A stretch of 64,000 nucleotides of DNA, taken from an uncultured Methylophaga sp. Lineage in GTDB: Bacteria > Pseudomonadota > Gammaproteobacteria > Nitrosococcales > Methylophagaceae. Numbering within the stretch: position 1 is the first letter of the stretch; each line of letters begins with the position of its first letter. The position numbers and the translations under genes are program-made. The notes under the pieces were generated by a model, which saw nothing but the letters and a program-made list of their open reading frames with translations, was not told the origin of the DNA and ran no database searches. The stretch lies in NCBI GenBank assembly GCA_913055695.1, contig CAJXKF010000004.1:124001-188000 (forward strand). The letters are read 5' to 3'. Below are positions 15,677 to 24,234 of this stretch, piece by piece.

Positions 15677-16951
15677 TCACGCCTTAGCTGCTTCAGGCCG
15701 GGTAGTGACGTCAGAAATAATGAATCCGCTCTCTGGCATGGCAGGCATTTTGTTGTGAGACAGGGAGAGATTTTGTTCCGGAACGGTATAGTCGATGCTG
15801 GTGGCCAGCAGTTTTGTCATTGATTCCATGATGGCTAGGGTTATCCACTCACCAGCGCAGCGATGGTTTTGGGCGTGATCACCCCCGCCCTGCGGGATGA
15901 GGCTGAATGCGTCCGGCTCCTGCTCGAGAAATCGCTCTGGCCTGAACTGTTCAGGGTCTACCCATAATCTTTTGTCGTGGTTAGTGCCATAAAGATCGAG
16001 CATGACCCGATGACCCTTTTCAAAGGTATAGCCCTGCCATTGAAAAGTCTCCTTAACACGGGCCATGGTGGCAGGAAAAAAGGGATAGAAGCGGCGCACT
16101 TCCTGAACGAAACGCTGCCGTGATGCTTTGTCGTTCAGTTGCTTTGCATGCTGCGGGAACTGATGCAAGGCCAGCGCGGTTAACACGACGTAGTAACAAA
16201 TGGCGACAGTGGGTCGCAGCACATTCAATAATTCTACGGCGGCGACCTGGGTGGTCAGGAATTGATTGTTAAGTTGACGATGATAAGCAATCTGATAAAG
16301 AGCTGTGTTTTCAGACACTGATAGCTTTCCAAGCCGAATTTGCTGAATCAATTCACGACACCATTTTTCCATGGAGTTTCTTGCCTGTCGCCCTTGCCAG
16401 TGCTTCATACCCATTTTGCTGGCAGCTTCGATCATCAGGGTGAATTGCTGGCTCCGATAAGGAGTCTCATCGGGCTCAAGTGGCACTCCAGCCCACTGGC
16501 AAACGGCCCGGGTAAGTATCTCTGCCCCAGCGTTTTTCAATACGACGGGCTGCTGGGTTTGCTCCCATTGATGTATTGCTGACCACCATGAGGCCTCAGT
16601 TATTTCGACCAAATCATCGATACGCTGTTGGCTCATCAGCGCCATGAACATGGCTTTGCGGTGACGGTGCTCCTCGCCATCCAGCCCTTGTACGCCATGT
16701 TGACCAAACAGGGTTTTCATCACTCTTTTGGGGGCGGCGGCGCTGCGTTGAAATTTCTGTTGGTCATAAAACAGCCTGGCTGCCTCGCGACCCGTCATGC
16801 AAATTGTGGGTTTTAACAGAATTCGTGTTTGAAAAACATCCGTATCCAGTTGCCGACAACGATTACGGATAAAGTCATAGCCTTCACGGTATAAAGCCAG
16901 CGTGTTATCAAAAGCTTTGTCCCGGGGCATGCTGGTGGCTGAGTCAGACAT
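15677..16951 (-). CDS. CYP152-family fatty-acid peroxygenase (cytochrome P450)
   Basis: A 424-residue soluble cytochrome P450. The heme ligand is Cys365 in the signature QGGGDHAQNHRCAGEWIT, which is diagnostic of the CYP152 family (P450-BSbeta, P450-SPalpha, OleT). The active-site pair Arg246-Pro247 in NVLRPTVAI matches the Arg-Pro that binds the fatty-acid carboxylate and replaces the usual acid-alcohol pair. These enzymes use hydrogen peroxide directly and need no redox partner; none is encoded nearby. At the site where the OleT decarboxylase has His85, this protein has Gln88 (GVQGLDG), as in the hydroxylases, so alpha/beta-hydroxylation of fatty acids is the likelier product. It is monocistronic, divergent from ubiK. 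Confidence 0.9.
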   Translation of the reverse strand: MSDSATSMPRDKAFDNTLALYREGYDFIRNRCRQLDTDVFQTRILLKPTICMTGREAARLFYDQQKFQRSAAAPKRVMKTLFGQHGVQGLDGEEHRHRKAMFMALMSQQRIDDLVEITEASWWSAIHQWEQTQQPVVLKNAGAEILTRAVCQWAGVPLEPDETPYRSQQFTLMIEAASKMGMKHWQGRQARNSMEKWCRELIQQIRLGKLSVSENTALYQIAYHRQLNNQFLTTQVAAVELLNVLRPTVAICYYVVLTALALHQFPQHAKQLNDKASRQRFVQEVRRFYPFFPATMARVKETFQWQGYTFEKGHRVMLDLYGTNHDKRLWVDPEQFRPERFLEQEPDAFSLIPQGGGDHAQNHRCAGEWITLAIMESMTKLLATSIDYTVPEQNLSLSHNKMPAMPESGFIISDVTTRPEAAKA

Positions 16952-17078
16952 AAAACATCCTTTACTTGGCCATTGTCAGTCTGGACACAAGGTCTTTTAA
17001 AAAATTCATTTCTGTGAATACTCAGGGCTTCTTAAGCTATGCAGAGTGAAGATATAAGCCAGCGGAAAACGGCTACAA

Positions 17079-17106
17079 TTGAGTCGGTGCCAAATTACCG
17101 TAGAAT
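17079..17106 (+). promoter_or_regulatory. Possible sigma-70 promoter for ubiK
   Basis: TTGAGT (17079-17084) and TAGAAT (17101-17106) are separated by 16 bases and lie 34 bases before the ubiK start. The -10 matches the consensus at five of six positions; the -35 at four of six. Confidence 0.45.
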
Positions 17107-17139
17107 GAGAGCAGAGACTAATAAATCGAAGGAACTCTT

Positions 17140-17388
17140 ATGATTGATACCAAGAAAATAGAGGAAGTTGTCAACAGCATCACCAATGCTTTGCCACCTG
17201 GCCTGGTGCAGATGCAGGCGGATGCCGAGAAGAATATCCGTTCAGCCCTGACCTCGACTTTTAATAAGCTGGATTTGGTGACCCGCGAAGAATATGATGT
17301 GCAAACTCAGGTTCTGCAGCGGACCCGTGAAAAGCTCGAAGCGCTGGAAAAACGCGTGGCTGAAATGGAAGCGAGCAAAAATAATTAA
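17140..17388 (+). CDS. ubiK: Ubiquinone biosynthesis accessory factor UbiK
   Basis: An 82-residue protein of the BMFP/YqiC family. UbiK assists the soluble Ubi complex in the late steps of aerobic ubiquinone synthesis by binding lipid. The N-terminal half (KKIEEVVNSITNALPPGLVQMQADAEKNIRSAL is the region) forms an amphipathic helix; the C-terminal part, from LVTREEYDVQTQVL to the end, is a coiled coil (LEKRVAEMEA), as is usual for the family. GAAGGA stands ten bases before the ATG. It is followed after 18 bases by ppnP on the same strand. Confidence 0.9.
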   Translation: MIDTKKIEEVVNSITNALPPGLVQMQADAEKNIRSALTSTFNKLDLVTREEYDVQTQVLQRTREKLEALEKRVAEMEASKNN

Positions 17389-17406
17389 CTACTGAAAGAG
17401 AACAAT

Positions 17407-17721
17407 ATGTCCGAATTTACTCATGTCACGGTCACCCGTGAAGCGAATGTGTATTTTGATGGCAAGGTGACCAGCCGCAAAGTGACATTTGCCGATGGCA
17501 GCTATAAAACGCTGGGCATTATGATGCCCGGTGACTATACCTTCGGCACCGAGAAAGCCGAGCTGATGGAAATTATGGCCGGCGAGCTGAGCTATCGGCT
17601 GAAAGACACCACAGAGTGGCATCAGGTGAAAGGCGGTGAGTCTTTCAATGTGCCGGCGAACTCATCTTTTGATATTAAAATCACCGAGCTGGTGGATTAC
17701 TGTTGTACTTATCTGGATTGA
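17407..17721 (+). CDS. ppnP: Pyrimidine/purine nucleoside phosphorylase PpnP
   Basis: A 104-residue single-domain cupin of the YaiE/DUF1255 family, which phosphorolyses a wide range of nucleosides to free base and ribose-1-phosphate. Signatures are VYFDGKVTSRKV, LGIMMPGDYTFGTEKAELMEIM and GGESFNVPANSSFDIKI. The length equals that of the E. coli protein (94) plus a short N-terminal extension. A ribosome site (GAAAGAGAAC) precedes the ATG. It is probably cotranscribed with ubiK and ends at a clear bidirectional terminator. Confidence 0.93.
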   Translation: MSEFTHVTVTREANVYFDGKVTSRKVTFADGSYKTLGIMMPGDYTFGTEKAELMEIMAGELSYRLKDTTEWHQVKGGESFNVPANSSFDIKITELVDYCCTYLD

Positions 17722-17742
17722 TTTCGGCCTGTGTTCAGATAC

Positions 17743-17769
17743 AAAAAAGGCGCCTTGAGCGCCTTTTTT
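17743..17769. terminator. Bidirectional terminator between ppnP and the lipoprotein gene
   Basis: AAAAAAGGCGC and GCGCCTTTTTT form an 11-base symmetrical stem around a 5-base loop, giving a T-run on both strands between convergent genes. Confidence 0.9.
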
Positions 17770-17782
17770 ATTGTCTGATGGT

Positions 17783-18427
17783 TTAATTCTTAGGTATATC
17801 ATCTTCTGACTGATAGCCTTCACGGAACTCGATTTCTGTGCCTTTCGGGTACTTCTTGAGTTGCATGCTGTTGCTGCCGATAGAGAGTGTCAGGCTGTCT
17901 TCAGTCACATCTGAAACCCGGTACTGGGTGCGGTCCAGCAGCAGTTTATCACCTGTCAGACGGGTGATGCTGTCGTCAGTTTCATAAACATAGGTCATAT
18001 CATCATCGTAATAGGTAACCAGCTCGGAAAATGTCTCCATGCCTTCTTCAGTTTTGGTGAAGGTAAGGGCAAAGGTGTTTTGACCCTGATGACCAATCCA
18101 GGTGCTGTCTTCCAGCATCGGGTAGTCGACGCCTTTGGTGAGTGTGGTGTCGTCAAAGCTGAGCTTGCCGTCTTCGGTGACTGTGAGCGTGTCGCTACGC
18201 AGTTCCTGTTCCGATTCCAGTTCGATGATTTGCTCGCTGCTGTCGTAGTCATACCGGGCGCTGATGACCTTGTCACCATCCAGAATGATGAGTTTGCCCT
18301 CAGGCAGAAATTCATAACTGGTAATACCATCTGTGGCGACATATCTGCCCTGAAAGTCATCATTACCGCAGGCAGTGAGCAACAGGGGAATCAGCAGGGC
18401 CAATAGCAGAGCAAGTGGTTTCATCAA
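17783..18427 (-). CDS. Uncharacterised lipoprotein
   Basis: A 214-residue protein with a lipoprotein signal peptide: Lys at position 3, a leucine-rich core and the lipobox LLTAC, so the mature protein should start at a lipidated cysteine around residue 20. The residue after it is Gly, which suggests outer-membrane sorting by the Lol rule. The mature part is acidic and beta-rich, with alternating blocks such as GRYVATDGITSYEFLPEGKL and TEDSLTLSIGSNSM. I recognise no named domain. It lies alone between two terminators. Confidence 0.8.
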   Translation of the reverse strand: MMKPLALLLALLIPLLLTACGNDDFQGRYVATDGITSYEFLPEGKLIILDGDKVISARYDYDSSEQIIELESEQELRSDTLTVTEDGKLSFDDTTLTKGVDYPMLEDSTWIGHQGQNTFALTFTKTEEGMETFSELVTYYDDDMTYVYETDDSITRLTGDKLLLDRTQYRVSDVTEDSLTLSIGSNSMQLKKYPKGTEIEFREGYQSEDDIPKN

Positions 18428-18551
18428 TGTGGATTTCCTTTCAGGTCATATTCAGAAGGGGCAGGATACCCTGAACCGGGCGGGCTTTAAACTGCCTTTG
18501 CAGAAAAGACAGGTTTGCGTGCTGACAGTTCATCATCAAACCGACAGAGAT

Positions 18552-18573
18552 AAAAAAGGCGCCCGCAGGCGCC
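18552..18573 (-). terminator. Terminator after the DUF481 gene
   Basis: Read on the minus strand, GGCGCC-TGCG-GGCGCC is followed by TTTTTT, 22 bases after the stop codon of the outer-membrane protein gene. Confidence 0.85.
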
Positions 18574-18595
18574 TCTTCTGATAACTGGACTTGGT

Positions 18596-19756
18596 TTATT
18601 CCCAGTCGTAGACCAGATCCATTAAGTAAGTGGTATCGGTCGTTTCCGCATCAGGCGCCGGTTGGCTGTTGTATTGAGAGCGGACACTGGCACGCAGTTT
18701 CCAGTTCTCCTGCGCCAAAGGCATTTCACCGCCCAGGTTGGTAACAACCAGGTAGTTCTGCCCGGGGCTGCTGAATGAAGGGTAGTAGGTAAAGTCATGG
18801 AACAGTTTCAGATGGCTGTTCATGCGATAGTCGACGGCATAACCGAGTACACCGGTCGGATCTTTTTCGGTGGTGCCATCTGAGTAGCCTTCATAACGAT
18901 AACCCAGACCGGCAAAGCCTTTGAATTTCAGGTCTTCTTCACGGATGAAGAAACGACCGATACTGGCGGTGGCAATCGCACGCAAATCCAGTTCTTCAAA
19001 ATCATCAATTTCAAAGTCCATGGCACCACGGACAAACCACATTTCACTGATATCGCGTTCCAGCGACAGGCCAGCCAGTTTCTCGTTCACAGTTTGCTCG
19101 CCATCTTCTTTCTGGAAGTTAAAGGCGAAATACAGATCCATGCGCTCCAGATCGGTCTCACGATGCAAATCGCCGCGAGCGTGGGCACCGAAACGTTGGG
19201 TATTACCTGAAGATCCAGTCGCACCTAAAGCCAGACTGCCGCTCCAGGGGTCCCGCAGACGATCACGATCTTCGCGCAAAGCGGTCATGGCCTGTTCATA
19301 GGATTCTTTGATTTCAGCGACTTCCTGTTCTTTGGAAGCCTTAATATCGGCGATTTCCTGCTGGTATTCAGCTTCTACGGCTGCGACCTGCGGTTTGGCG
19401 GCATCGGTCGCCCAGACGCTGCGGATGTTGGCCGGATCCACATTAACAGTGCCGAAAGCGGTATTGGTCATTTTGTGCTGGCCATTCTGGTCGACAGTCA
19501 ACTGGCCGACAATCCTGTCTCTGCTATTCAGCTCCACCACGTATTTGCTGTCAGTCGAGATTTGGCTGACACGGCTGTAGTCGATGGTGACGTCATCAGC
19601 AAAAGCGGTATTGATGATGAGCTGACCATTTGCGACTTCTTTAATGGTGCCCTTGAGCAGACTACCGTCATCGAGCGTGACCTGATCAGCGAGCAAAGGG
19701 GAGGTTAAAGTGCTTGAAATTAAAAACAATAAAGTCCTCAAGCTGGGCTTGTCCAT
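18596..19756 (-). CDS. DUF481 (YdiY-like) outer-membrane protein
   Basis: A 386-residue exported protein. A cleavable signal peptide covers about residues 1-23 (ends SPLLA). Residues 24-115 hold two SH3-like strand repeats (VTLDDGSLLKGTIKEV and the FGTVNVDPANIRSVW end). A charged coiled coil follows at about 125-170 (EYQQEIADIKASKEQE). The C-terminal 215 residues form the DUF481 beta-barrel, beginning WSGSLALGATGSSGNTQ and ending with the aromatic pattern LMDLVYDWE typical of outer-membrane barrels. Family function is unknown (salt- or acid-induced in some species). It is monocistronic with its own terminator. Confidence 0.88.
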   Translation of the reverse strand: MDKPSLRTLLFLISSTLTSPLLADQVTLDDGSLLKGTIKEVANGQLIINTAFADDVTIDYSRVSQISTDSKYVVELNSRDRIVGQLTVDQNGQHKMTNTAFGTVNVDPANIRSVWATDAAKPQVAAVEAEYQQEIADIKASKEQEVAEIKESYEQAMTALREDRDRLRDPWSGSLALGATGSSGNTQRFGAHARGDLHRETDLERMDLYFAFNFQKEDGEQTVNEKLAGLSLERDISEMWFVRGAMDFEIDDFEELDLRAIATASIGRFFIREEDLKFKGFAGLGYRYEGYSDGTTEKDPTGVLGYAVDYRMNSHLKLFHDFTYYPSFSSPGQNYLVVTNLGGEMPLAQENWKLRASVRSQYNSQPAPDAETTDTTYLMDLVYDWE

Positions 19757-19934
19757 GATAACTCCAGTATTTATTCAGATGGGTTGTGCGCTATAAAAGC
19801 TAACACAAGCATGTTGTAAATAAAAAATCGCGCTGACAATCCATGTTTACGTCAGGCTTTATTCGGAATAGTTCACTACTTCAAAAAAGACATATCAGTT
19901 AGAATCGATTAATCGAATTTTCCAAGGATGGCGA

Positions 19935-21440
19935 ATGAGTATTGCAACGGTAAAAAGCCGGGCCGTGACCGGGGTGAAAGCCCAGGCTGTGACAGTGGAG
20001 GTCCATCTCTCTAACGGTTTGCCAAGTCTGTCGATAGTGGGCATGCCGGAAACCGCAGTAAAAGAGAGTAAGGATCGTGTCCGTAGCGCGCTGCTGAATT
20101 CCCAGTTTAATTTTCCGCAACAACGCATCACTGTTAATCTCGCCCCCGCAGACCTGCCCAAAGAGGGCGGCCGATTCGATCTCCCTATTGCTCTGGGGAT
20201 TTTGGCAGCATCGGGTCAAATTCCTGTGAAGACGCTGGAAGACAAAGAGTTTATCGGCGAGTTGGGGCTGACCGGCGAGTGCCGGCCGGTACACGGCGTT
20301 TTACCGACGGCGCTGGCTGCAGCCAGGGCGGGACATGCTTTGATTCTGCCCATTGATAATGCGGAGGAAGCGGGCCTGGTGGAACAGGGCAGCAGCTTAG
20401 GGGCGGAGAGTTTGCTCGCAGTGTGCGCCCATTTGCATGGGCAACAAAGCCTTAGTATCACTCGCACCGATACTCTCGATGTTTCCCCGGACTACCCTGA
20501 TTTGATTGATGTGCGCGGTCAGGGTCATGCCAGAAGGGCGCTGGAAATTGCGGCAGCCGGCAGCCATAGTCTGCTGTTTTCAGGACCGCCGGGCACCGGA
20601 AAAACCATGCTGGCGAGTCGCTTACCGGGCATTCTGACGGAGATGAGCGAGCAGGAGGCGGTGGAAACTGCCACGGTGCATTCGATTTCCAGTCAAGGTT
20701 TTGAGGTCACTCAGTGGCAGCAGAGACCTTTCAGAGCACCGCATCATACGGCATCAGCGGCGGCTCTGGTTGGCGGTGGCAGTCATCCGCGTCCCGGAGA
20801 GATATCACTTGCGCATAATGGCGTGTTATTCCTGGATGAACTGCCCGAATTCGACCGCCACGTCTTGGAGGTGCTGCGTGAGCCATTAGAATCTGGCAAG
20901 ATCACCGTCTCGCGAGCAGCCAATCAGGCCGAATTTCCGGCCCGGTTCCAGCTGGTCGCTGCGATGAACCCCTGCCCCTGCGGCTATCTTGGCGAGGCTC
21001 GCTGCCATTGCACCGCCGATCAGGTTCGCCGTTATCGCGGCAAAGTATCCGGTCCGTTGATGGACCGTATCGACATGCTGGTGGAAGTGCCGGCGGTCGA
21101 TAAAACCCTGCTCCGCAGTCAGGCGCAGGATGCCAGCGCAGAGAGCTCGGAACAGGTCAGGCATCGGGTCAGCCGGGCGCGGCAAAAGCAGCTAGAACGG
21201 CAGGGCAAGGCGAACAATGTGTTGCAACAGAAAGAAATAGAGGTTTTTTGTCCCTTGAGCGACAGTGATTATCAACTGGTGGAAAAAGCGATTACCCGGC
21301 TCGGCCTGTCGGCACGGGCCTATCACCGTATTCTCAAAGTGGCACGCACGATTGCCGATCTTGCCGGCAGTCACGATATCCACACTGAACACCTCAGTGA
21401 GGCGATTGGCTACAGACGTTTTGAGTCTGCCGGATTGTGA
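19935..21440 (+). CDS. comM: ComM/YifB family Mg-chelatase-like AAA+ ATPase
   Basis: A 501-residue AAA+ protein. ComM homologues are hexameric helicases that promote branch migration during natural transformation. N-terminal residues 1-170 form the Lon-like ChlI domain (VEVHLSNGLPSLSIVGMP, NLAPADLPKEGGRFDLPIALG). Walker A GPPGTGKTM is near residue 220, Walker B GVLFLDELPEF follows, and then MNPCPCGYLGE with CHCT, a family-specific cysteine motif. The C-terminal Mg_chelatase_C region closes the protein (SARAYHRILKVARTIADL). Its TGA overlaps the GTG start of rep, so the two are coupled. Intact and full length. Confidence 0.94.
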   Translation: MSIATVKSRAVTGVKAQAVTVEVHLSNGLPSLSIVGMPETAVKESKDRVRSALLNSQFNFPQQRITVNLAPADLPKEGGRFDLPIALGILAASGQIPVKTLEDKEFIGELGLTGECRPVHGVLPTALAAARAGHALILPIDNAEEAGLVEQGSSLGAESLLAVCAHLHGQQSLSITRTDTLDVSPDYPDLIDVRGQGHARRALEIAAAGSHSLLFSGPPGTGKTMLASRLPGILTEMSEQEAVETATVHSISSQGFEVTQWQQRPFRAPHHTASAAALVGGGSHPRPGEISLAHNGVLFLDELPEFDRHVLEVLREPLESGKITVSRAANQAEFPARFQLVAAMNPCPCGYLGEARCHCTADQVRRYRGKVSGPLMDRIDMLVEVPAVDKTLLRSQAQDASAESSEQVRHRVSRARQKQLERQGKANNVLQQKEIEVFCPLSDSDYQLVEKAITRLGLSARAYHRILKVARTIADLAGSHDIHTEHLSEAIGYRRFESAGL

Positions 21441-23461
21441 ATGACCTGAATCCACAGCAGCGGGAAGCTGCTCGTTACATCGAAGGACCCTTGTTAGTAC
21501 TGGCGGGTGCCGGCTCCGGTAAAACCCGTGTGATCACCCGTAAAATCGCTTATCTGATTGAGCAATGTGGCATTCCTGCCCGCAATATTGCCGCGGTGAC
21601 CTTTACCAACAAGGCTGCGCGTGAAATGAAAGAGCGTGTGGCGCAGTTGATGGGCAGCAAACAGGGCGTATCGGCACGTGGGCTGATGGTATCGACCTTT
21701 CATACACTGGGACTCAATATTCTGCGCCGTGAATATAAATCGCTCGGTTATCGCAGCGGCTTTTCCATTTTTGATGCACAGGACAGCCTGTCGGTCTTGC
21801 GTGACATTATGGGTCGGGACTTTGCCGCCGACAGTGATCATGCCGAAAAGGTGCAGTGGCATATCTCAGAATGGAAAAACCAGCTGGTGACACCGGAGCA
21901 GGCGATGCAGATCGCCGAGCCCGGCACGCCACAGTCGGCTGCCAAGGTGTATCCGCTTTATGTGCAGGCGCTCAAAGCCTATAACGCCGTTGATTTTGAT
22001 GACCTGATTCTGCAACCGGTGCTGCTGTTCCGTGAGCATCGCGAGGTGCTGAAAAAATGGCAGGCCCGTATTCACTACCTGCTGGTCGACGAATACCAGG
22101 ACACCAATGGCTGTCAGTATGAGCTGGTCAAGCAACTGGTCGGTATCCGTGAAGCCCTGACCGTAGTAGGCGACGACGATCAGTCAGTCTATTCCTGGCG
22201 TGGTGCGCGGCCTGAAAACCTGGCCCAGCTGCAGACCGACTTCCCGCGTCTGAAACTGATCAAACTCGAACAGAACTACCGTTCGATGGGGCGTATCCTG
22301 CGAGTCGCCAATACGCTTATCAGCAATAATCCGCACGTATTTGAGAAACAGCTCTGGAGTGCGATGGGTGAGGGCGATCCGATTCGGGTGATCGGCTGCC
22401 GCGATGATGAGCATGAAGCCGAAAAAGTGGTGTCAGAGCTGCTCTATCACAAGCTCAAACATCAGGCGAGCTTCAAGGATTATGCGATTCTCTACCGCAG
22501 CAATCATCAATCACGGCTGATTGAGAAAGTGCTGCGTGAGCATAATGTGCCTTACTTTCTGACCGGAGGTACTTCATTTTTCTCACGGGTCGAGGTCAAG
22601 GACATCATGGCCTACCTGCGCCTGCTGGCCAATCAGGATGATGACAATGCATTCCTGCGGGTGATTAACACGCCGCGACGCGGTATCGGCGCGAGTACGC
22701 TACAGACTTTGGGTAATTACGCCGGCGAGCGTAAAACCAGCCTGTTCGGTGCCTGCTTTGAAATGGGTCTGGCCGAGCAACTACCTGAGAAAGCCATTGC
22801 CAACCTGTCGCATTTCGCTCACTGGCTGGTGGATATCGCTGATCGTGCCAAACGCGGCGATTTGATCAGTGCCATTCGCGATATGGTGGAAGAAATTGAA
22901 TACCGTGGCTGGCTGGAAGAGGTCAGCGGCGACCCCAATAAAGCCGAGCGGCGGATGGAAAATGTCGAAGAGCTATTGAGCTGGATAGAACGCATTATCG
23001 AACAGGACACAGAAGAAAAAAGCATTGCCGATATCGCCGCCAGACTGACCCTGATGGACATTCTGGACCGGCAGGAAGATGAAAACCAGGCCGATGCGGT
23101 GCATCTGATGACTTTGCATGCCGCCAAAGGTCTCGAGTTTCCGCATGTGTTTATGATCGGCATGGAAGAGGAAATCCTGCCTCATCGTACCAGTATCGAA
23201 GAAGACAGCATCGAGGAAGAGCGCCGGCTTTGTTATGTCGGCATTACCCGTGCTCAGCGTAGCCTGGTGATGACGCTGGCCAACAGCCGCAAGCGTTATG
23301 GTGAGAAAATCGAATGTGAGGAAAGCCGCTTCCTGCGTGAGCTGCCGTCTGAAGATCTGATCTGGATGTCGGAAAAAACCAAGGCCGATCCGGAAGAACG
23401 CAAGGCCCGTAAAGATGCGCATATGTCGAACATCCGTGCCATGCTGAAAGCGGATGTCTGA
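21437..23461 (+). CDS. rep: ATP-dependent DNA helicase Rep
   Basis: A 674-residue superfamily 1A 3'-5' helicase that helps replication forks pass protein roadblocks. Motifs in order: LNPQQREA (Q motif), LAGAGSGKTRVI (I), TFTNKAAREMKERV (Ia), LLVDEYQDTN (II), VGDDDQSVYSWRGA (III), LEQNYRS (IV), LMTLHAAKGLEFPHVF (V) and LCYVGITRAQ (VI). The length equals E. coli Rep (673), and NPQQREAARYIEGPLLVLAG is more Rep-like than UvrD-like. The start is GTG 21437, overlapping the comM stop. A run of Glu/Lys closes the C-terminus (ADPEERKARKDAHMSNIRAMLK), as in Rep. Confidence 0.94.
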   Translation: MNDLNPQQREAARYIEGPLLVLAGAGSGKTRVITRKIAYLIEQCGIPARNIAAVTFTNKAAREMKERVAQLMGSKQGVSARGLMVSTFHTLGLNILRREYKSLGYRSGFSIFDAQDSLSVLRDIMGRDFAADSDHAEKVQWHISEWKNQLVTPEQAMQIAEPGTPQSAAKVYPLYVQALKAYNAVDFDDLILQPVLLFREHREVLKKWQARIHYLLVDEYQDTNGCQYELVKQLVGIREALTVVGDDDQSVYSWRGARPENLAQLQTDFPRLKLIKLEQNYRSMGRILRVANTLISNNPHVFEKQLWSAMGEGDPIRVIGCRDDEHEAEKVVSELLYHKLKHQASFKDYAILYRSNHQSRLIEKVLREHNVPYFLTGGTSFFSRVEVKDIMAYLRLLANQDDDNAFLRVINTPRRGIGASTLQTLGNYAGERKTSLFGACFEMGLAEQLPEKAIANLSHFAHWLVDIADRAKRGDLISAIRDMVEEIEYRGWLEEVSGDPNKAERRMENVEELLSWIERIIEQDTEEKSIADIAARLTLMDILDRQEDENQADAVHLMTLHAAKGLEFPHVFMIGMEEEILPHRTSIEEDSIEEERRLCYVGITRAQRSLVMTLANSRKRYGEKIECEESRFLRELPSEDLIWMSEKTKADPEERKARKDAHMSNIRAMLKADV

Positions 23462-23548
23462 ACCGTCAGTAAGTGAAATGACACAACATGACAGGCCTGC
23501 CATTCCTTAAAATGGCCTGACGATAAAACCATCCTGTGAGAGACCAAC

Positions 23549-24121
23549 ATGAAGAAACTGATCCCGATGTTATTTCTGGCTTTACCCTCATTCGCATTAG
23601 CCCACGCCGTGATCCAGCAGAAAGATGCCGAAAGTGGCAGTTATTATAAAGGTGTCATCGGTATCAGCCATGGCTGTGAAGGTTCGGCCACCACCAAAGT
23701 TACCATCACGATACCCAACGGCGTGCGTGGCGCTAAACCCATGCCCAAGGCCGGCTGGAAACTCGATGTCGTTAAATCCGTACTGGAAAAGCCGTATCAA
23801 TCGCACGGTAAAACAGTGACTGAAGATGTCAGCCAAATTACCTGGTATGGCGGGGTGCTCGAAAATGACCATTACGACGAGTTTGCTTTCCGTGGCCAGA
23901 TCGGCGTCGGTACCACCACCAGACTGTATTTTCCTGTCAGACAGGAATGTGTGGTCGGCGAACTGAACTGGGATCAAGTACCCGGCGACAAAGCTAAAGC
24001 GCATGACCATCACGGTGAGCATAGCGATAAACAGAATCACAGCGCACACGGTGCAGCCAAGCTGGAATATCCGGCACCGGTTGTGAGAGTGGTCGATGGC
24101 ACAGGCACGCATCACCATTAA
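23549..24121 (+). CDS. DUF1775 (YcnI-like) periplasmic copper-binding protein
   Basis: A 190-residue exported protein. The signal peptide ends SFALA, leaving histidine as the first mature residue (HAVIQQKDAE). In YcnI-type domains that N-terminal histidine, with a nearby acidic residue and tryptophan, binds Cu(II). The domain core is YKGVIGISHGCEGSATTKVTITIPNG-type sequence followed by GWKLDVVKS and ITWYGG. The C-terminus adds a histidine-rich tail (HDHHGEHSDKQNHSAH and a final HHH) that could bind further metal. It is followed by a strong terminator and then a TonB-dependent receptor, a pairing that suggests metal acquisition; copper is the best guess. No ycnJ-like (CopD) partner is adjacent. 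Confidence 0.85.
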   Translation: MKKLIPMLFLALPSFALAHAVIQQKDAESGSYYKGVIGISHGCEGSATTKVTITIPNGVRGAKPMPKAGWKLDVVKSVLEKPYQSHGKTVTEDVSQITWYGGVLENDHYDEFAFRGQIGVGTTTRLYFPVRQECVVGELNWDQVPGDKAKAHDHHGEHSDKQNHSAHGAAKLEYPAPVVRVVDGTGTHHH

Positions 24122-24142
24122 GCTGTAAAAATAGCGTTTTTA

Positions 24143-24180
24143 GGGGATTTCACGCAATCTGCGTGAAATCCCTTATTTTT
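24143..24180 (+). terminator. Strong terminator after the DUF1775 gene
   Basis: A perfect 13-bp stem GGGATTTCACGCA / TGCGTGAAATCCC with a 3-base loop is followed by TTATTTTT. It separates the DUF1775 gene from the receptor gene. Confidence 0.9.
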
Positions 24181-24234
24181 ATCGACCAACACCAATCTAA
24201 ACTCAGCGGTTCAATAATTGAGATTGGACCTGTC

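Noticed and set aside
15677-16951. OleT-type fatty-acid decarboxylase
   Set aside because: The residue corresponding to OleT His85 is glutamine here, as in the hydroxylating CYP152 enzymes.
24163-24234. A longer N-terminus for the TonB receptor
   Set aside because: It would start inside a strong terminator and put 24 residues before the signal peptide.
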